Shown here piece after piece: positions 56,340 to 64,000 of a stretch of DNA of 64,000 bases. Position 1 is the first letter of the stretch. Each line of letters starts with the position of its first letter. This stretch comes from an uncultured Rhizobium sp. GTDB lineage: Bacteria; Pseudomonadota; Alphaproteobacteria; Rhizobiales; Rhizobiaceae. The translations under genes and the position numbers were made by a program. The notes beneath the pieces are model-generated. The model was not told the DNA's origin and did not search any database. It worked only from the letters and a program-made list of their open reading frames with translations. Location of the stretch: NCBI GenBank assembly GCA_945952415.1, contig CAMFIF010000005.1, forward strand, positions 1 through 64,000, read 5' to 3'.

Positions 56340-57359
56340 ATGAAGTTGAACAGGCGTCAATTTACGATGGGTGCAGCCGCTCTTCTGGCCGGTTCGGGCT
56401 TGTCCCTGCCGGCCCGTGGCGAAGACAAGGTGAAGGTGAAATTCGCCACCGACTGGCTGCCGCAGGCCGCCCATGGCGGTTACTATCAGGCCGCGGCTGA
56501 CGGCACCTTCGAGAAGATGGGTCTAGAAGTGGAGATCATTCCCGGCGGTCCGGCCAAGGATACGCGCCCCATGCTCGTCTCGGGCGAGGTGGATTTCCTG
56601 ATGTCGGGCAATCTGCTGCTGCCCTTCGACGATATCAGCAAGGGGTTGCCGCTGAAGGTGGTCGCTGCGCATTTCCAGAAGGACCCGCAGGTGCTGATGG
56701 CGCACAAGGGCGTCTACAAGGATTTCAACGCTCTGACCAATGCGCCGAAGATCCTGCTTTCCAAGCAGGGTGCAGACAGCTACGGCAAATGGATGCTGAA
56801 GGCCAAGGGCTTCAAGCCCGAGCAGATCACGCCGTATGACTACAACATGCAGCCCTTCTTCTCCGACAGCCAGATGGTGCAGGAAGGCTATGCGGTTTCC
56901 GAGCCGTATGAGGCGCTTGCCGCCAATGTGGAAATCGACAGCTGGCTGCTCGCCGACGAGGGCTGGGATACCTATTCCTGCATGGTGCAGACACGAGACG
57001 AGGTGCTCGTCGAGCGGCCCGAACTGGTGCAGAAGTTCGTCGATGCCTCCACCATCGGCTGGTACAACTTCCTCTACGGCGATCCAACGCCGGGCATGGA
57101 AGCGATCATCGCGGCCAATCCCGACCAGTCGACCGCACGGCTGACCTGGGAGACCGAAGCGCTGCGCAGCCTCGGCATCGTCGATAGCGGCGAGACCGAA
57201 AATGTCGGCATCGGCGCACTCAACGCGGAACGCATCAAGGCCTTCCACGATCTCTGCGTTCAGGCGGGCGTACTGCAGGCCGGCAGCGTCGATCTGTCGG
57301 CGGTTGCCGATTATTCCTATGCCAACAAGAGCGTCGGCATCGAATTGCGCAAGAGCTGA
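56340..57359 (+). CDS. NMT1/THI5-like periplasmic substrate-binding protein
   Basis: 339 residues. The N-terminus NRRQFTMGAAALLAGSGLSL has a twin-arginine pattern, so export in folded form through Tat is likely. The mature fold starts KVKVKFATDWLPQAAHGGYY and continues with GLEVEIIPGGPAKDTRPMLV and SGEVDFLMSGN, typical of binding proteins for pyrimidine precursors, nitrate, sulfonates or similar small molecules. No permease or ATPase gene accompanies it here. The ligand is unknown. Confidence 0.82.
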   Translation: MKLNRRQFTMGAAALLAGSGLSLPARGEDKVKVKFATDWLPQAAHGGYYQAAADGTFEKMGLEVEIIPGGPAKDTRPMLVSGEVDFLMSGNLLLPFDDISKGLPLKVVAAHFQKDPQVLMAHKGVYKDFNALTNAPKILLSKQGADSYGKWMLKAKGFKPEQITPYDYNMQPFFSDSQMVQEGYAVSEPYEALAANVEIDSWLLADEGWDTYSCMVQTRDEVLVERPELVQKFVDASTIGWYNFLYGDPTPGMEAIIAANPDQSTARLTWETEALRSLGIVDSGETENVGIGALNAERIKAFHDLCVQAGVLQAGSVDLSAVADYSYANKSVGIELRKS

Positions 57360-57746
57360 TCGCTCCCGTGCCGCTGACGACCCCGGCGGCCAGGAGGATC
57401 GAGACCGCCATTGGCCAGCCGGGACGACCGGCTGGCCAATCGCGTCTAGCCGGCGTTTCCCGGACCGCCTCGCTTGCCCTTTCGGGAGTGCCCATGGCGG
57501 GCGCATTTATTAATTGACAGTTCAGTCAAAATGGCGAAACTCTTCCTCAAGACGGGATGGAATGTGGCCCGGGCGCGCCCCAGACGCGCCGTTTTCGGCC
57601 TGCCGGGGACCCGTGACGAACCCGCCATGGATGAGCGGGTGGGGGGTGCGGAAAGGAGGGGAAGTCCTTGCCGCAATCAGAACAATCGCCCGGCCGGTGC
57701 GTGCCGAGGACCGGGTGGTCAAGGGAACAGTCTAAGGAGGAAGACC
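57360..57746. other. Intergenic region with a TTGAC-N6-GTCAA palindrome
   Basis: 387 bases between the two binding-protein genes. Besides the hairpin at 57410, TTGAC and GTCAA (57514-57529) form an inverted repeat around AGTTCA. TetR-type regulators use such sites. No gene is convincing in any frame. Confidence 0.5.
57410..57440 (+). other. Perfect 13-base hairpin after the NMT1-like gene
   Basis: ATTGGCCAGCCGG and CCGGCTGGCCAAT pair completely around GACGA. There is no T-run downstream. It lies 51 bases after the stop codon and could be a 3' stabilising or terminating hairpin. Confidence 0.6.
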
Positions 57747-58862
57747 ATGTCCATGCCCCTCATGACCCGCCGAACGGCCCTTACCCTTCTCGGAGCGAGC
57801 GCGCTTGCCGCGCCCTTCGTCCGGCGGGCCCGGGCGGAGGATGCGGTTCTCAACGTCTATAACTGGGCCGATTATATCGGCGAGACGACGATCGACGATT
57901 TCCAGAGCGAGACGGGAATTGCGGTTGCCTATGACACCTACAGTTCCTCCGAGGAAATGCAGGCAAAGATGCTGGCCGGCCAGACCGGCTATGATGTGGT
58001 CGACATGTCCGGCCAGTCCCTGCCATCCTTCATCGAGGCCGGCATTTTCGACAAGCTCGACCGGTCGAAGCTTCCCGGCTGGAGCAATCTCGATCCGGAG
58101 GTGCTGCGCATCCTCGCCTCCTGGGATCCGAACAACGAATATGGCCTTCCCTATATGTGGGGCTCGGTGGGGTTCACCTATAATCTCGACATGGCAAAGG
58201 AACGCCTGCCGGATGCGGCCTTCGATTCCCTTGACACCCTGTTCAAGCCGGAGAATGCGGCAAAACTGGCCGATTGCGGCATTTCCGTCCTCGACAGCCC
58301 GACCGACCTCCTGCCCATGGTGATGAAATATCTGGGGATCGACCCGGATAATCCGAGCGATGCGGATTACGAGAAGGTGAAGGCGGCCTTTGAGCCGATC
58401 CGTTCCTCGATCCGAACCTTTGACAATACCAATTATCTGAACGCCATTCCCAACAAGGAACTCTGCGTCATCAATACCTGGTCCGGCGATTACAACACCG
58501 CCCGCACCCGGGCGAAGGAGGCAGGCGTCGACCTCAATCTCGGCTATTTCGTACCGAAAACCGGGGCGCCGGCCTGGGTGGACTGTCTGTGCATTCCTGC
58601 CGACGCCAAGAACAAGGAAAATGCCTATCGTTTCCTCGACTATATGCTGCGGCCGGACGTGATCGCCAAATGCAGCAATTTCATCAATTACGCCAATGGC
58701 AATCTCGCTTCGAAAGCCTTTGTCGATCCCGCACTGGTCAGCAATCCGGCCGTCTATCCCGATGAAGCGACGATGAAGCGGCTCTGGGCGCCGAAGCCGC
58801 TCACGCCGGATCAGGAGCGCAAGATCACCCGGCTGTGGACGGAGATCAAATCCGCCGGGTGA
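57747..58862 (+). CDS. PotF/PotD-like polyamine-type periplasmic binding protein
   Basis: 371 residues. MTRRTALTLLGASALAAPFV carries a twin-arginine motif, so Tat export is likely. The mature protein opens VLNVYNWADYIGETTIDDFQ, the signature of spermidine/putrescine-binding proteins, with GYDVVDMSGQSLPSFIEAGI and YGLPYMWGSVGFTYNL. TAAGGAGG precedes the ATG. The usual PotGHI genes do not follow. It could collect an amine used by the P450/ligase locus. Confidence 0.85.
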   Translation: MSMPLMTRRTALTLLGASALAAPFVRRARAEDAVLNVYNWADYIGETTIDDFQSETGIAVAYDTYSSSEEMQAKMLAGQTGYDVVDMSGQSLPSFIEAGIFDKLDRSKLPGWSNLDPEVLRILASWDPNNEYGLPYMWGSVGFTYNLDMAKERLPDAAFDSLDTLFKPENAAKLADCGISVLDSPTDLLPMVMKYLGIDPDNPSDADYEKVKAAFEPIRSSIRTFDNTNYLNAIPNKELCVINTWSGDYNTARTRAKEAGVDLNLGYFVPKTGAPAWVDCLCIPADAKNKENAYRFLDYMLRPDVIAKCSNFINYANGNLASKAFVDPALVSNPAVYPDEATMKRLWAPKPLTPDQERKITRLWTEIKSAG

Positions 58863-58974
58863 ACGGGCAGCGCTTCGGCGGCAGGCGGCATGGCCTGGCC
58901 TCTTGAGGCGCGTTCCCACTTGCGGGTAAACATGGTCCCGGCATAGTCCGTGCCGGTCCGGGAAAGTCCTCTTC

Positions 58975-60033
58975 ATGCCCTTCATGCCTCGCCTTACGGC
59001 GCTTGCCTCGCTTCTCCTTGCCGCCGTCAGCGCGGTGCCGCAGGCCGAGGCCTCGGCCGGCCTCTGCTACCGGGGGGTCAATCTCTCGGGCGGGGAATAT
59101 GGCGACCGGCATGGGGTCCATGGCACGGATTACATCTTCCCTTCCGAAGATACGATCCAGTTCTTCGCCCATAAGGGCATGAATGCCATCCGACTGCCGC
59201 TGAAATGGGAGCGCCTTCAACCCAGCCTCGGCGGGCCGCTTGCCCACGAAGAGCTGGCGCGGGTGAAGGAGACGGTCGCGCTCATCCGCAAGGCGGGCAT
59301 GGCGGTCATTCTCGATCCGCATAATTATGCCTATTACGACAAGGACCGTATCGGTGCAGGGGTCGTCGAGCCCGCGGCGCTTTCCGATTTCTGGGCGCGC
59401 ATGGCACGGGAATTTGCCAATCAGGACGGTATCGTGTTCGGACTGATGAACGAGCCCCATGACATCAGCGCGCCTGACTGGCTGGATGTGGCCAACCGGT
59501 CGATCGCGGCGATCCGGGGGGAGGGGGCGGACAATCTCATTCTCGTGCCCGGCACCATATGGACCGGCGCCGCAACCTGGTTCAACGACATTCCCGGCGG
59601 ATCGAACGCGTCCGTCATGCTTGAGGTGAAGGATCCCGCCAATCACTTCGCCTATGAGTTCCATCAATATATGGACGGGGATTTTTCCGGGAAGCATCCA
59701 ACCTGCGAGAAGGCGAAGGAAGTGGAGCAGGCGCTTCTGCACCTCTCCGGCTGGCTGCGCGAAAATGGTCGCCGCGGCTTTCTGGGCGAGTTCGGCGGCT
59801 CTTCCGACAGGGCCTGTCTCGACGGTCTTGCCGCCATGACCGGCGCTCTCTCGGCAAACAGCGATGTCTGGATCGGCTGGACCTACTGGGCGGCCGGCGC
59901 CTGGTGGCCGCCCGAGGAACCGCTGAACATCCAGCCCCGCCCGGACCGGGAGGATCGGCCCCAGCTTGGCGTGCTGACGCGCGCGATCCGGGAACGCCCG
60001 GCCGATCCGGACCGTTGTGCGCAGCCGTTCTGA
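58975..60033 (+). CDS. Secreted glycoside hydrolase family 5 (cellulase-like)
   Basis: 352 residues with a signal peptide (LTALASLLLAAVSAVPQAEA). The barrel starts YRGVNLSGGEYG. The acid/base glutamate is residue 160 in FGLMNEPHD and the nucleophile is residue 272 in GFLGEFGGS, the GH5 pair. IGWTYWAAGAWWPP is the conserved late barrel strand. It would cleave a beta-glucan or related polymer outside the cytoplasm. An alternative ATG at 58984 is possible. Confidence 0.9.
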   Translation: MPFMPRLTALASLLLAAVSAVPQAEASAGLCYRGVNLSGGEYGDRHGVHGTDYIFPSEDTIQFFAHKGMNAIRLPLKWERLQPSLGGPLAHEELARVKETVALIRKAGMAVILDPHNYAYYDKDRIGAGVVEPAALSDFWARMAREFANQDGIVFGLMNEPHDISAPDWLDVANRSIAAIRGEGADNLILVPGTIWTGAATWFNDIPGGSNASVMLEVKDPANHFAYEFHQYMDGDFSGKHPTCEKAKEVEQALLHLSGWLRENGRRGFLGEFGGSSDRACLDGLAAMTGALSANSDVWIGWTYWAAGAWWPPEEPLNIQPRPDREDRPQLGVLTRAIRERPADPDRCAQPF

Positions 60034-60129
60034 CGGGTGATCCGGATGACCCAGACCCTTGCGGTTTGCCCGCCGGCCGGCGGGCCTGTAGGATGGGGAT
60101 CGAAGCCTTGAACAGAGGGAGGCCATGAT

Positions 60130-60843
60130 TTGACCGGCAACGACGTCAGGCTCGAGGACAGCTGGAGGGAGGCCCTCGCGCCTGAATTTTCCAGCGCCTA
60201 CATGCAGGAACTCAAGGCCTTTCTGGTGGCGGAGAAGGCGGCCGGAAAGCGCATCTTTCCCAAGGGGCCGGATTATTTCCGCGCGCTGGACCTCACGCCC
60301 ATCGACCGGGTGAAGGTGGTGATCCTCGGTCAGGATCCCTATCATGGCGCCGGTCAGGCCCATGGCCTCTGCTTCAGCGTGCAGCCGGGCGTGCGCATTC
60401 CGCCCTCGCTCGTCAATATCTACAAGGAGCTGCAGAGCGATCTCGGCATTGCGCCCGCGCGGCACGGTTTTCTCGAAAGCTGGGCGCGGCAGGGCGTGCT
60501 GCTTCTGAACAGCGTGCTGACGGTGGAGGAGGCCCGGGCTGCCTCCCACCAGGGCCGTGGCTGGGAGCGTTTCACCGATGCGGTCATCCGGGTGGTGAAT
60601 GAAAGGGTGGAGCATTGCGTCTTCCTGCTCTGGGGCTCCTATGCGCAGAAGAAGGCGAGCTTCGTCGATCGCGGACGCCATCTGGTGCTGCGCTCGCCGC
60701 ATCCGTCGCCGCTTTCGGCGCATCAGGGGTTCCTCGGCTGCCGGCATTTTTCGCAGGCCAATGACTGGCTGGAAAAGATGGGGCGGGGGCGAATCAACTG
60801 GCAGCTTCCCGACGATCCCCACGCGGTCCGCGAGGCCTCCTAG
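60130..60843 (+). CDS. ung: Uracil-DNA glycosylase
   Basis: 237 residues. The water-activating motif [11 protein letters not shown] has the catalytic aspartate at residue 69; [16 protein letters not shown] holds the minor-groove intercalation and catalytic histidine. [13 protein letters not shown] and [20 protein letters not shown] also match. It removes uracil from DNA. The start is TTG at 60130, eight bases after GAGGGAGG; the ATG at 60126 meets a stop at once. Confidence 0.95.
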   Translation: MTGNDVRLEDSWREALAPEFSSAYMQELKAFLVAEKAAGKRIFPKGPDYFRALDLTPIDRVKVVILGQDPYHGAGQAHGLCFSVQPGVRIPPSLVNIYKELQSDLGIAPARHGFLESWARQGVLLLNSVLTVEEARAASHQGRGWERFTDAVIRVVNERVEHCVFLLWGSYAQKKASFVDRGRHLVLRSPHPSPLSAHQGFLGCRHFSQANDWLEKMGRGRINWQLPDDPHAVREAS

Positions 60844-61060
60844 AGAGGCGCGCTGCGCCATTTTTCCGAATGCGCCGCGGCTTTCGTCGCAATTGGCGAA
60901 GGCCGGCGTATAACAAGCCGAAAAGCCGTTCTTTTCGGGGGCTGCCCTTTTGGGGAGATGCGAAGCCCCTTCAAGCTGTGCTAGGTCTCGCCGGGGAACC
61001 ATGAGAAGTCTTCGGCTGAGGGGCCGGGGCTTTGCCGGAACAGAAAAGTGGGAGTGAAGC

Positions 61061-62488
61061 ATGAGCCATCATTTGCAGTTCTTCATCGACGGTGCCTGGG
61101 TCGACCCGGTCACGCCGGCGCGCATCGACGTGATCGATCCCTCGACGGAAGAGGTCTATACCCAGATCTCCGCCGGTTCGAAGGCGGATGTCGACCGTGC
61201 GGTGGCTGCCGCCAAGGCCGCGTTCGAGACCTTCGCCTTCGTGCCGAAGGACGAACGCCTGCGGCTGCTGAAGCGCATCCTCGAGGTTTACAACGACCGC
61301 TACGAAGATATTGCCCAGGCGGTTTCGCAGGAAATGGGCGCTCCCATTTCCTTTGCCCGCAATGCGCAGGTCTGGGCCGGGCAGGCCCATATGGAATCCA
61401 CCATCCGCGCCATGGAAGAGTTCGAATTCAGCCATCGCCGCGGCGGCTCGATGATCGTCAAGGAGCCGATCGGCGTCTGCGCGCTGATCACGCCCTGGAA
61501 CTGGCCGCTGAACCAGATCGTCTGCAAGGTGGCGCCAGCCATTGCCGCGGGCTGCACCGTGGTTCTGAAGCCCTCGGAAATCGCCCCGATCTCCGGCATT
61601 GTCTGGGCGGAGATCATGGAAGAAGCCGGCACCCCGAAGGGGGTCTTCAACCTCGTCAACGGCACGGGGCCGGATGTGGGTCAGGTCATGGCCGGCCATC
61701 CTGACGTGGACATGGTGTCCTTCACCGGTTCCACCCGCGCGGGCATCATCGTGGCGAAGACCGCGGCCGATACCGTGAAGCGCGTGGCGCAGGAACTGGG
61801 CGGCAAGTCGGCCAACATCATCCTGCCCGATGCGGATCTCGAAGCCGCCGTGACGCAAGGCGTGCAGGCCTGCTTCGGCAATACGGGCCAGTCCTGCGAT
61901 GCGCCGACCCGCATGCTCGTTCCGGCAGACCGCCATGACGAAGCGCTCGGCTACGCCAAGACGGCCGCCGAAGCCATGAAGGTCGGCGATCCCCGGCTTG
62001 AGGATACGGAACTCGGCCCGGTCGTCTCGCAGATGCAGTATAACAAGATCCAGGGCCTGATCGAAAAGGGTATCGCCGAAGGCGCGACCCTCGTCACCGG
62101 CGGTCGCGGCCGTCCCGAAGGCTTCAACCGCGGCTATTACGTGCGGCCGACCGTGTTCGGTCATGTGACGCCCGGCATGACCATCGAGCGCGAGGAAATC
62201 TTCGGGCCGGTGCTGTCCGTCATCTCCTATCGTGACGAGGACGAGGCGGTGCGCATTGCCAATGACACGGTCTATGGCCTTGCCGCCTATGTGCAGTCGA
62301 CGGATATCGCGCGCGCCCGCCGGGTCGCCGCCCGCCTCCGGGCCGGCACGGTCAATCTCAACTATCCCGACTGGGATACGATGGCGCCGTTCGGCGGCTA
62401 CAAGCAGTCGGGCAATGGTCGCGAATATGCCGATTGGGGCATTCACGACTTCCTCGAGATCAAGGGCATCGTCGGCTACGGCGAGTGA
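61061..62488 (+). CDS. NAD(P)-dependent aldehyde dehydrogenase
   Basis: 475 residues. The cofactor site reads ITPWNWPLNQIVCKVAPAIA, the glutamate is residue 245 in VAQELGGKSAN, and the nucleophile is cysteine 279 in GNTGQSCDAPTRM. The substrate is uncertain; aromatic or amine-derived semialdehydes are possible. It stands alone, with 217 bases before it lacking a recognisable feature. Confidence 0.92.
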   Translation: MSHHLQFFIDGAWVDPVTPARIDVIDPSTEEVYTQISAGSKADVDRAVAAAKAAFETFAFVPKDERLRLLKRILEVYNDRYEDIAQAVSQEMGAPISFARNAQVWAGQAHMESTIRAMEEFEFSHRRGGSMIVKEPIGVCALITPWNWPLNQIVCKVAPAIAAGCTVVLKPSEIAPISGIVWAEIMEEAGTPKGVFNLVNGTGPDVGQVMAGHPDVDMVSFTGSTRAGIIVAKTAADTVKRVAQELGGKSANIILPDADLEAAVTQGVQACFGNTGQSCDAPTRMLVPADRHDEALGYAKTAAEAMKVGDPRLEDTELGPVVSQMQYNKIQGLIEKGIAEGATLVTGGRGRPEGFNRGYYVRPTVFGHVTPGMTIEREEIFGPVLSVISYRDEDEAVRIANDTVYGLAAYVQSTDIARARRVAARLRAGTVNLNYPDWDTMAPFGGYKQSGNGREYADWGIHDFLEIKGIVGYGE

Positions 62489-62639
62489 CCGATCCCGGCC
62501 GGGGGCGACGATCTCGCCCCCGGTCAAACCATGTCATTTCCGGTTTTGTCTTTGAATTATTTGTAGCTTTTTCGGATTTTCCGCGCGATCGCCATCCGGT
62601 AGCCTCGGCGCAGTTCCGCTTTGCATGCGATGGACCTCC

Positions 62640-63533
62640 ATGATCTCATCCGAACAGCATCAATATCGCCTGGGCGCCTTCTATGTGGCGGCTTCGGCGC
62701 TCGCCTGGTCGCTTTCCGGCATGTTCATCCGCTCGGTCACGACCGACCTGATGACGCTGCTTTGCCTGCGCGGCATATTCTCCGGCACCGCCGTTTTCGC
62801 CTTCTTCTTCTATCTGGAAGGCCGGCGCGGATGGACGATCCTGAAGTCCCAGGGCTGGCCCTTCGTCCAGATCACCTTCTTCTCGGCTGCAAGCATGATG
62901 TGCGGCATCGGCTCGATGTGGTATGCCTCGGTTGCCGATGCCATGGTCATCTATGCGACCGTGCCCTTCATGACCGCGGGCGTCGCCTTTCTGATGATCC
63001 GGGAAGTGCCGAGCCGTTCGACCATCATTGCGGCTGCGGTGGCGCTTTGCGGTGTGCTCATCATGCTCTCCGACCGCAGCGGCGGGGCGGGAAGCCTGTT
63101 CGGCAAGTTGCTCGCCTTCCTGATGGCGCTGACGGTTGCCTTCATGGCCACGATGATGCGCCAGCACAAGCACATGAACATGCTGCCCTCGATGGCTGCC
63201 TCCGCCTGGCTGTGCAGCCTTTCCACCGTATGGTTTGCCCACCCGCTCGGTGTGTCGGGCCATGATCTCGGGCTTATCGTCACCTTTGCGCTGGTGCAGA
63301 ACGCGCTCGGCCTCATTCTCTATACGTTCGGAAGCCACCGCATTCCGGCAGCCGATGCCAGCCTTCTTGTCTCGCTCGAAGTGCCGCTGACGCCGCTCTG
63401 GGTCTGGATCTTCATGAACGAGACACCCACCCATGCCACCATTCTCGGCGGTGCCGTGGTGGCCGCGGCGCTCTTTTCGCATATTGTCGTCGAAATGCGC
63501 CGTAACCGTCATCCTGCCGGAGTTTCCCCATGA
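62640..63533 (+). CDS. EamA/DMT family transporter
   Basis: 297 residues with about ten hydrophobic segments in two repeated halves, as in EamA exporters. The first repeat starts LGAFYVAASALAWSLSGMFI and the second ends EVPLTPLWVWIFMNETPT. ATG at 62640 is chosen; an in-frame ATG at 62625 exists, and neither has a strong Shine-Dalgarno. Its stop overlaps the sulfatase start by ATGA, so both are coupled. The substrate is unknown. Confidence 0.88.
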   Translation: MISSEQHQYRLGAFYVAASALAWSLSGMFIRSVTTDLMTLLCLRGIFSGTAVFAFFFYLEGRRGWTILKSQGWPFVQITFFSAASMMCGIGSMWYASVADAMVIYATVPFMTAGVAFLMIREVPSRSTIIAAAVALCGVLIMLSDRSGGAGSLFGKLLAFLMALTVAFMATMMRQHKHMNMLPSMAASAWLCSLSTVWFAHPLGVSGHDLGLIVTFALVQNALGLILYTFGSHRIPAADASLLVSLEVPLTPLWVWIFMNETPTHATILGGAVVAAALFSHIVVEMRRNRHPAGVSP

Positions 63534-64000
63534 AACCGAATGTGCTTCTCATCACCGCCGATCAATGGCGGGGCGACAGCCTGTCTGCCGTCGGCCACCC
63601 CGTGGTGCGCACGCCCCATGTGGATGCGCTGGCAGCGGAAGGTGTGCTGTTCGAGCGGCATTATGCCAGTGCAGCACCCTGTTCGCCGGCGCGGGCGGGG
63701 CTCTATACGGGGCTCTATCAGATGAACCACCGGGTCTGCCGCAATGGCACGCCGCTCGATGCCCGGTTCGATACGGTGGCGCTTGCGGCCCGGCGGGCGG
63801 GCTATGATGCGACCCTTTTCGGCTATACGGATACGGCACCCGATCCCCGCCGGCTGGATCGGCATGATCCGCATCTCACCAGCTATGAAGGCGTGCTTCC
63901 GGGCTTCACCGTGCGGCAGCTCTTGACCGAAGACGAGAAGCAGTGGCTTTCCTGGCTGAGGGCGCGCGGCCATCAGGAGGCGACGAGCCGGGACGTGCAT
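63530..64000 (+). CDS. Sulfatase, N-terminal part (cut by window edge)
   Basis: 157 residues are visible, with no stop before the edge. The protein opens MKPNVLLITADQWRGDSLSA with a metal-ligand aspartate, and the formylglycine motif CSPARAGLYTG has its cysteine at residue 51. This is the CxPxR class, needing a formylglycine-generating enzyme. No signal peptide is seen, so it is probably cytoplasmic. It overlaps the EamA gene by four bases. Confidence 0.93.
   Translation, partial: MKPNVLLITADQWRGDSLSAVGHPVVRTPHVDALAAEGVLFERHYASAAPCSPARAGLYTGLYQMNHRVCRNGTPLDARFDTVALAARRAGYDATLFGYTDTAPDPRRLDRHDPHLTSYEGVLPGFTVRQLLTEDEKQWLSWLRARGHQEATSRDVH

Noticed and set aside
57474..57746. An upstream in-frame extension of the PotF-like gene
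   Set aside because: The extension has no conserved features, and the ATG at 57747 has a perfect Shine-Dalgarno followed by a twin-arginine signal.

Overview
The window looks like chromosomal DNA of an alphaproteobacterium of the Rhizobiales, most likely Rhizobiaceae or a close relative. This rests on the high GC content, the strong C/G bias at third codon positions, the rhizobial gene types (PccR-type propionate regulator, BetI-like TetR, KGSA-type aldehyde dehydrogenase, MalK-type sugar ABC operon) and a CCTCGGG-type intergenic double palindrome of the kind scattered through rhizobial genomes. No phage, integrase, transposase, rRNA, tRNA or CRISPR array was seen. Genus and species cannot be named from the sequence alone.

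Layout. 1-5944: sugar ABC uptake operon (end of a binding protein, two permeases, Gfo/Idh/MocA dehydrogenase, ATPase, ROK kinase, CutC). 5982-9769 (minus): sulfate ABC transporter cysP-cysT-cysW-cysA. 10145-11209: class II fructose-bisphosphate aldolase. 11325-20500: an unusual block of about a dozen small, mostly exported proteins, several resembling lysozyme inhibitors or DUF1176, with a LuxR-type regulator among them. A short palindrome with core GTACCGGTGC is repeated in front of several of these genes. 20526-29853: TetR regulator, then the propionate module (PccR regulator diverging from pccB, pccA and methylmalonyl-CoA mutase), interrupted by a DUF4160/DUF2442 pair (first gene frameshifted) and a ParDE toxin-antitoxin pair. 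30014-32384: a small ORF with a strong terminator, a family 4 glycosyltransferase and a GINT1-like beta-propeller protein. 32400-37112: tryptophan catabolism (kynA, kynU, a 2-aminobenzoate-CoA ligase-like gene and a divergent kynurenine formamidase-like gene). 37115-39634: cytochrome bd / cyanide-insensitive oxidase. 39828-44702: DUF454, HPP-CBS protein, and a CueR-controlled copper module (copZ, copA, cueR) with three matching operators. 44880-49748: aldehyde dehydrogenase, small membrane protein, purC, and a CapD/FlaA1-like sugar-nucleotide dehydratase.

49983-55960 is the most interesting metabolic locus: an APC permease, a GntR regulator, a class I glutamine amidotransferase-like hydrolase, a cytochrome P450, a glutamine-synthetase-like ligase and an adrenodoxin-type [2Fe-2S] ferredoxin. 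Together they suggest amine catabolism through gamma-glutamylated intermediates, with a P450 in the oxidative role that PuuB fills in putrescine degradation or a Rieske oxygenase fills in aniline degradation. Downstream are two periplasmic binding proteins without transporters (56340-58862), a secreted GH5 hydrolase, uracil-DNA glycosylase, another aldehyde dehydrogenase, an EamA exporter, and the start of a sulfatase cut by the window edge.

All functions are inferred by reading the translated sequence; no database search was run. Start codons were chosen from visible Shine-Dalgarno spacing and overlap with neighbours.
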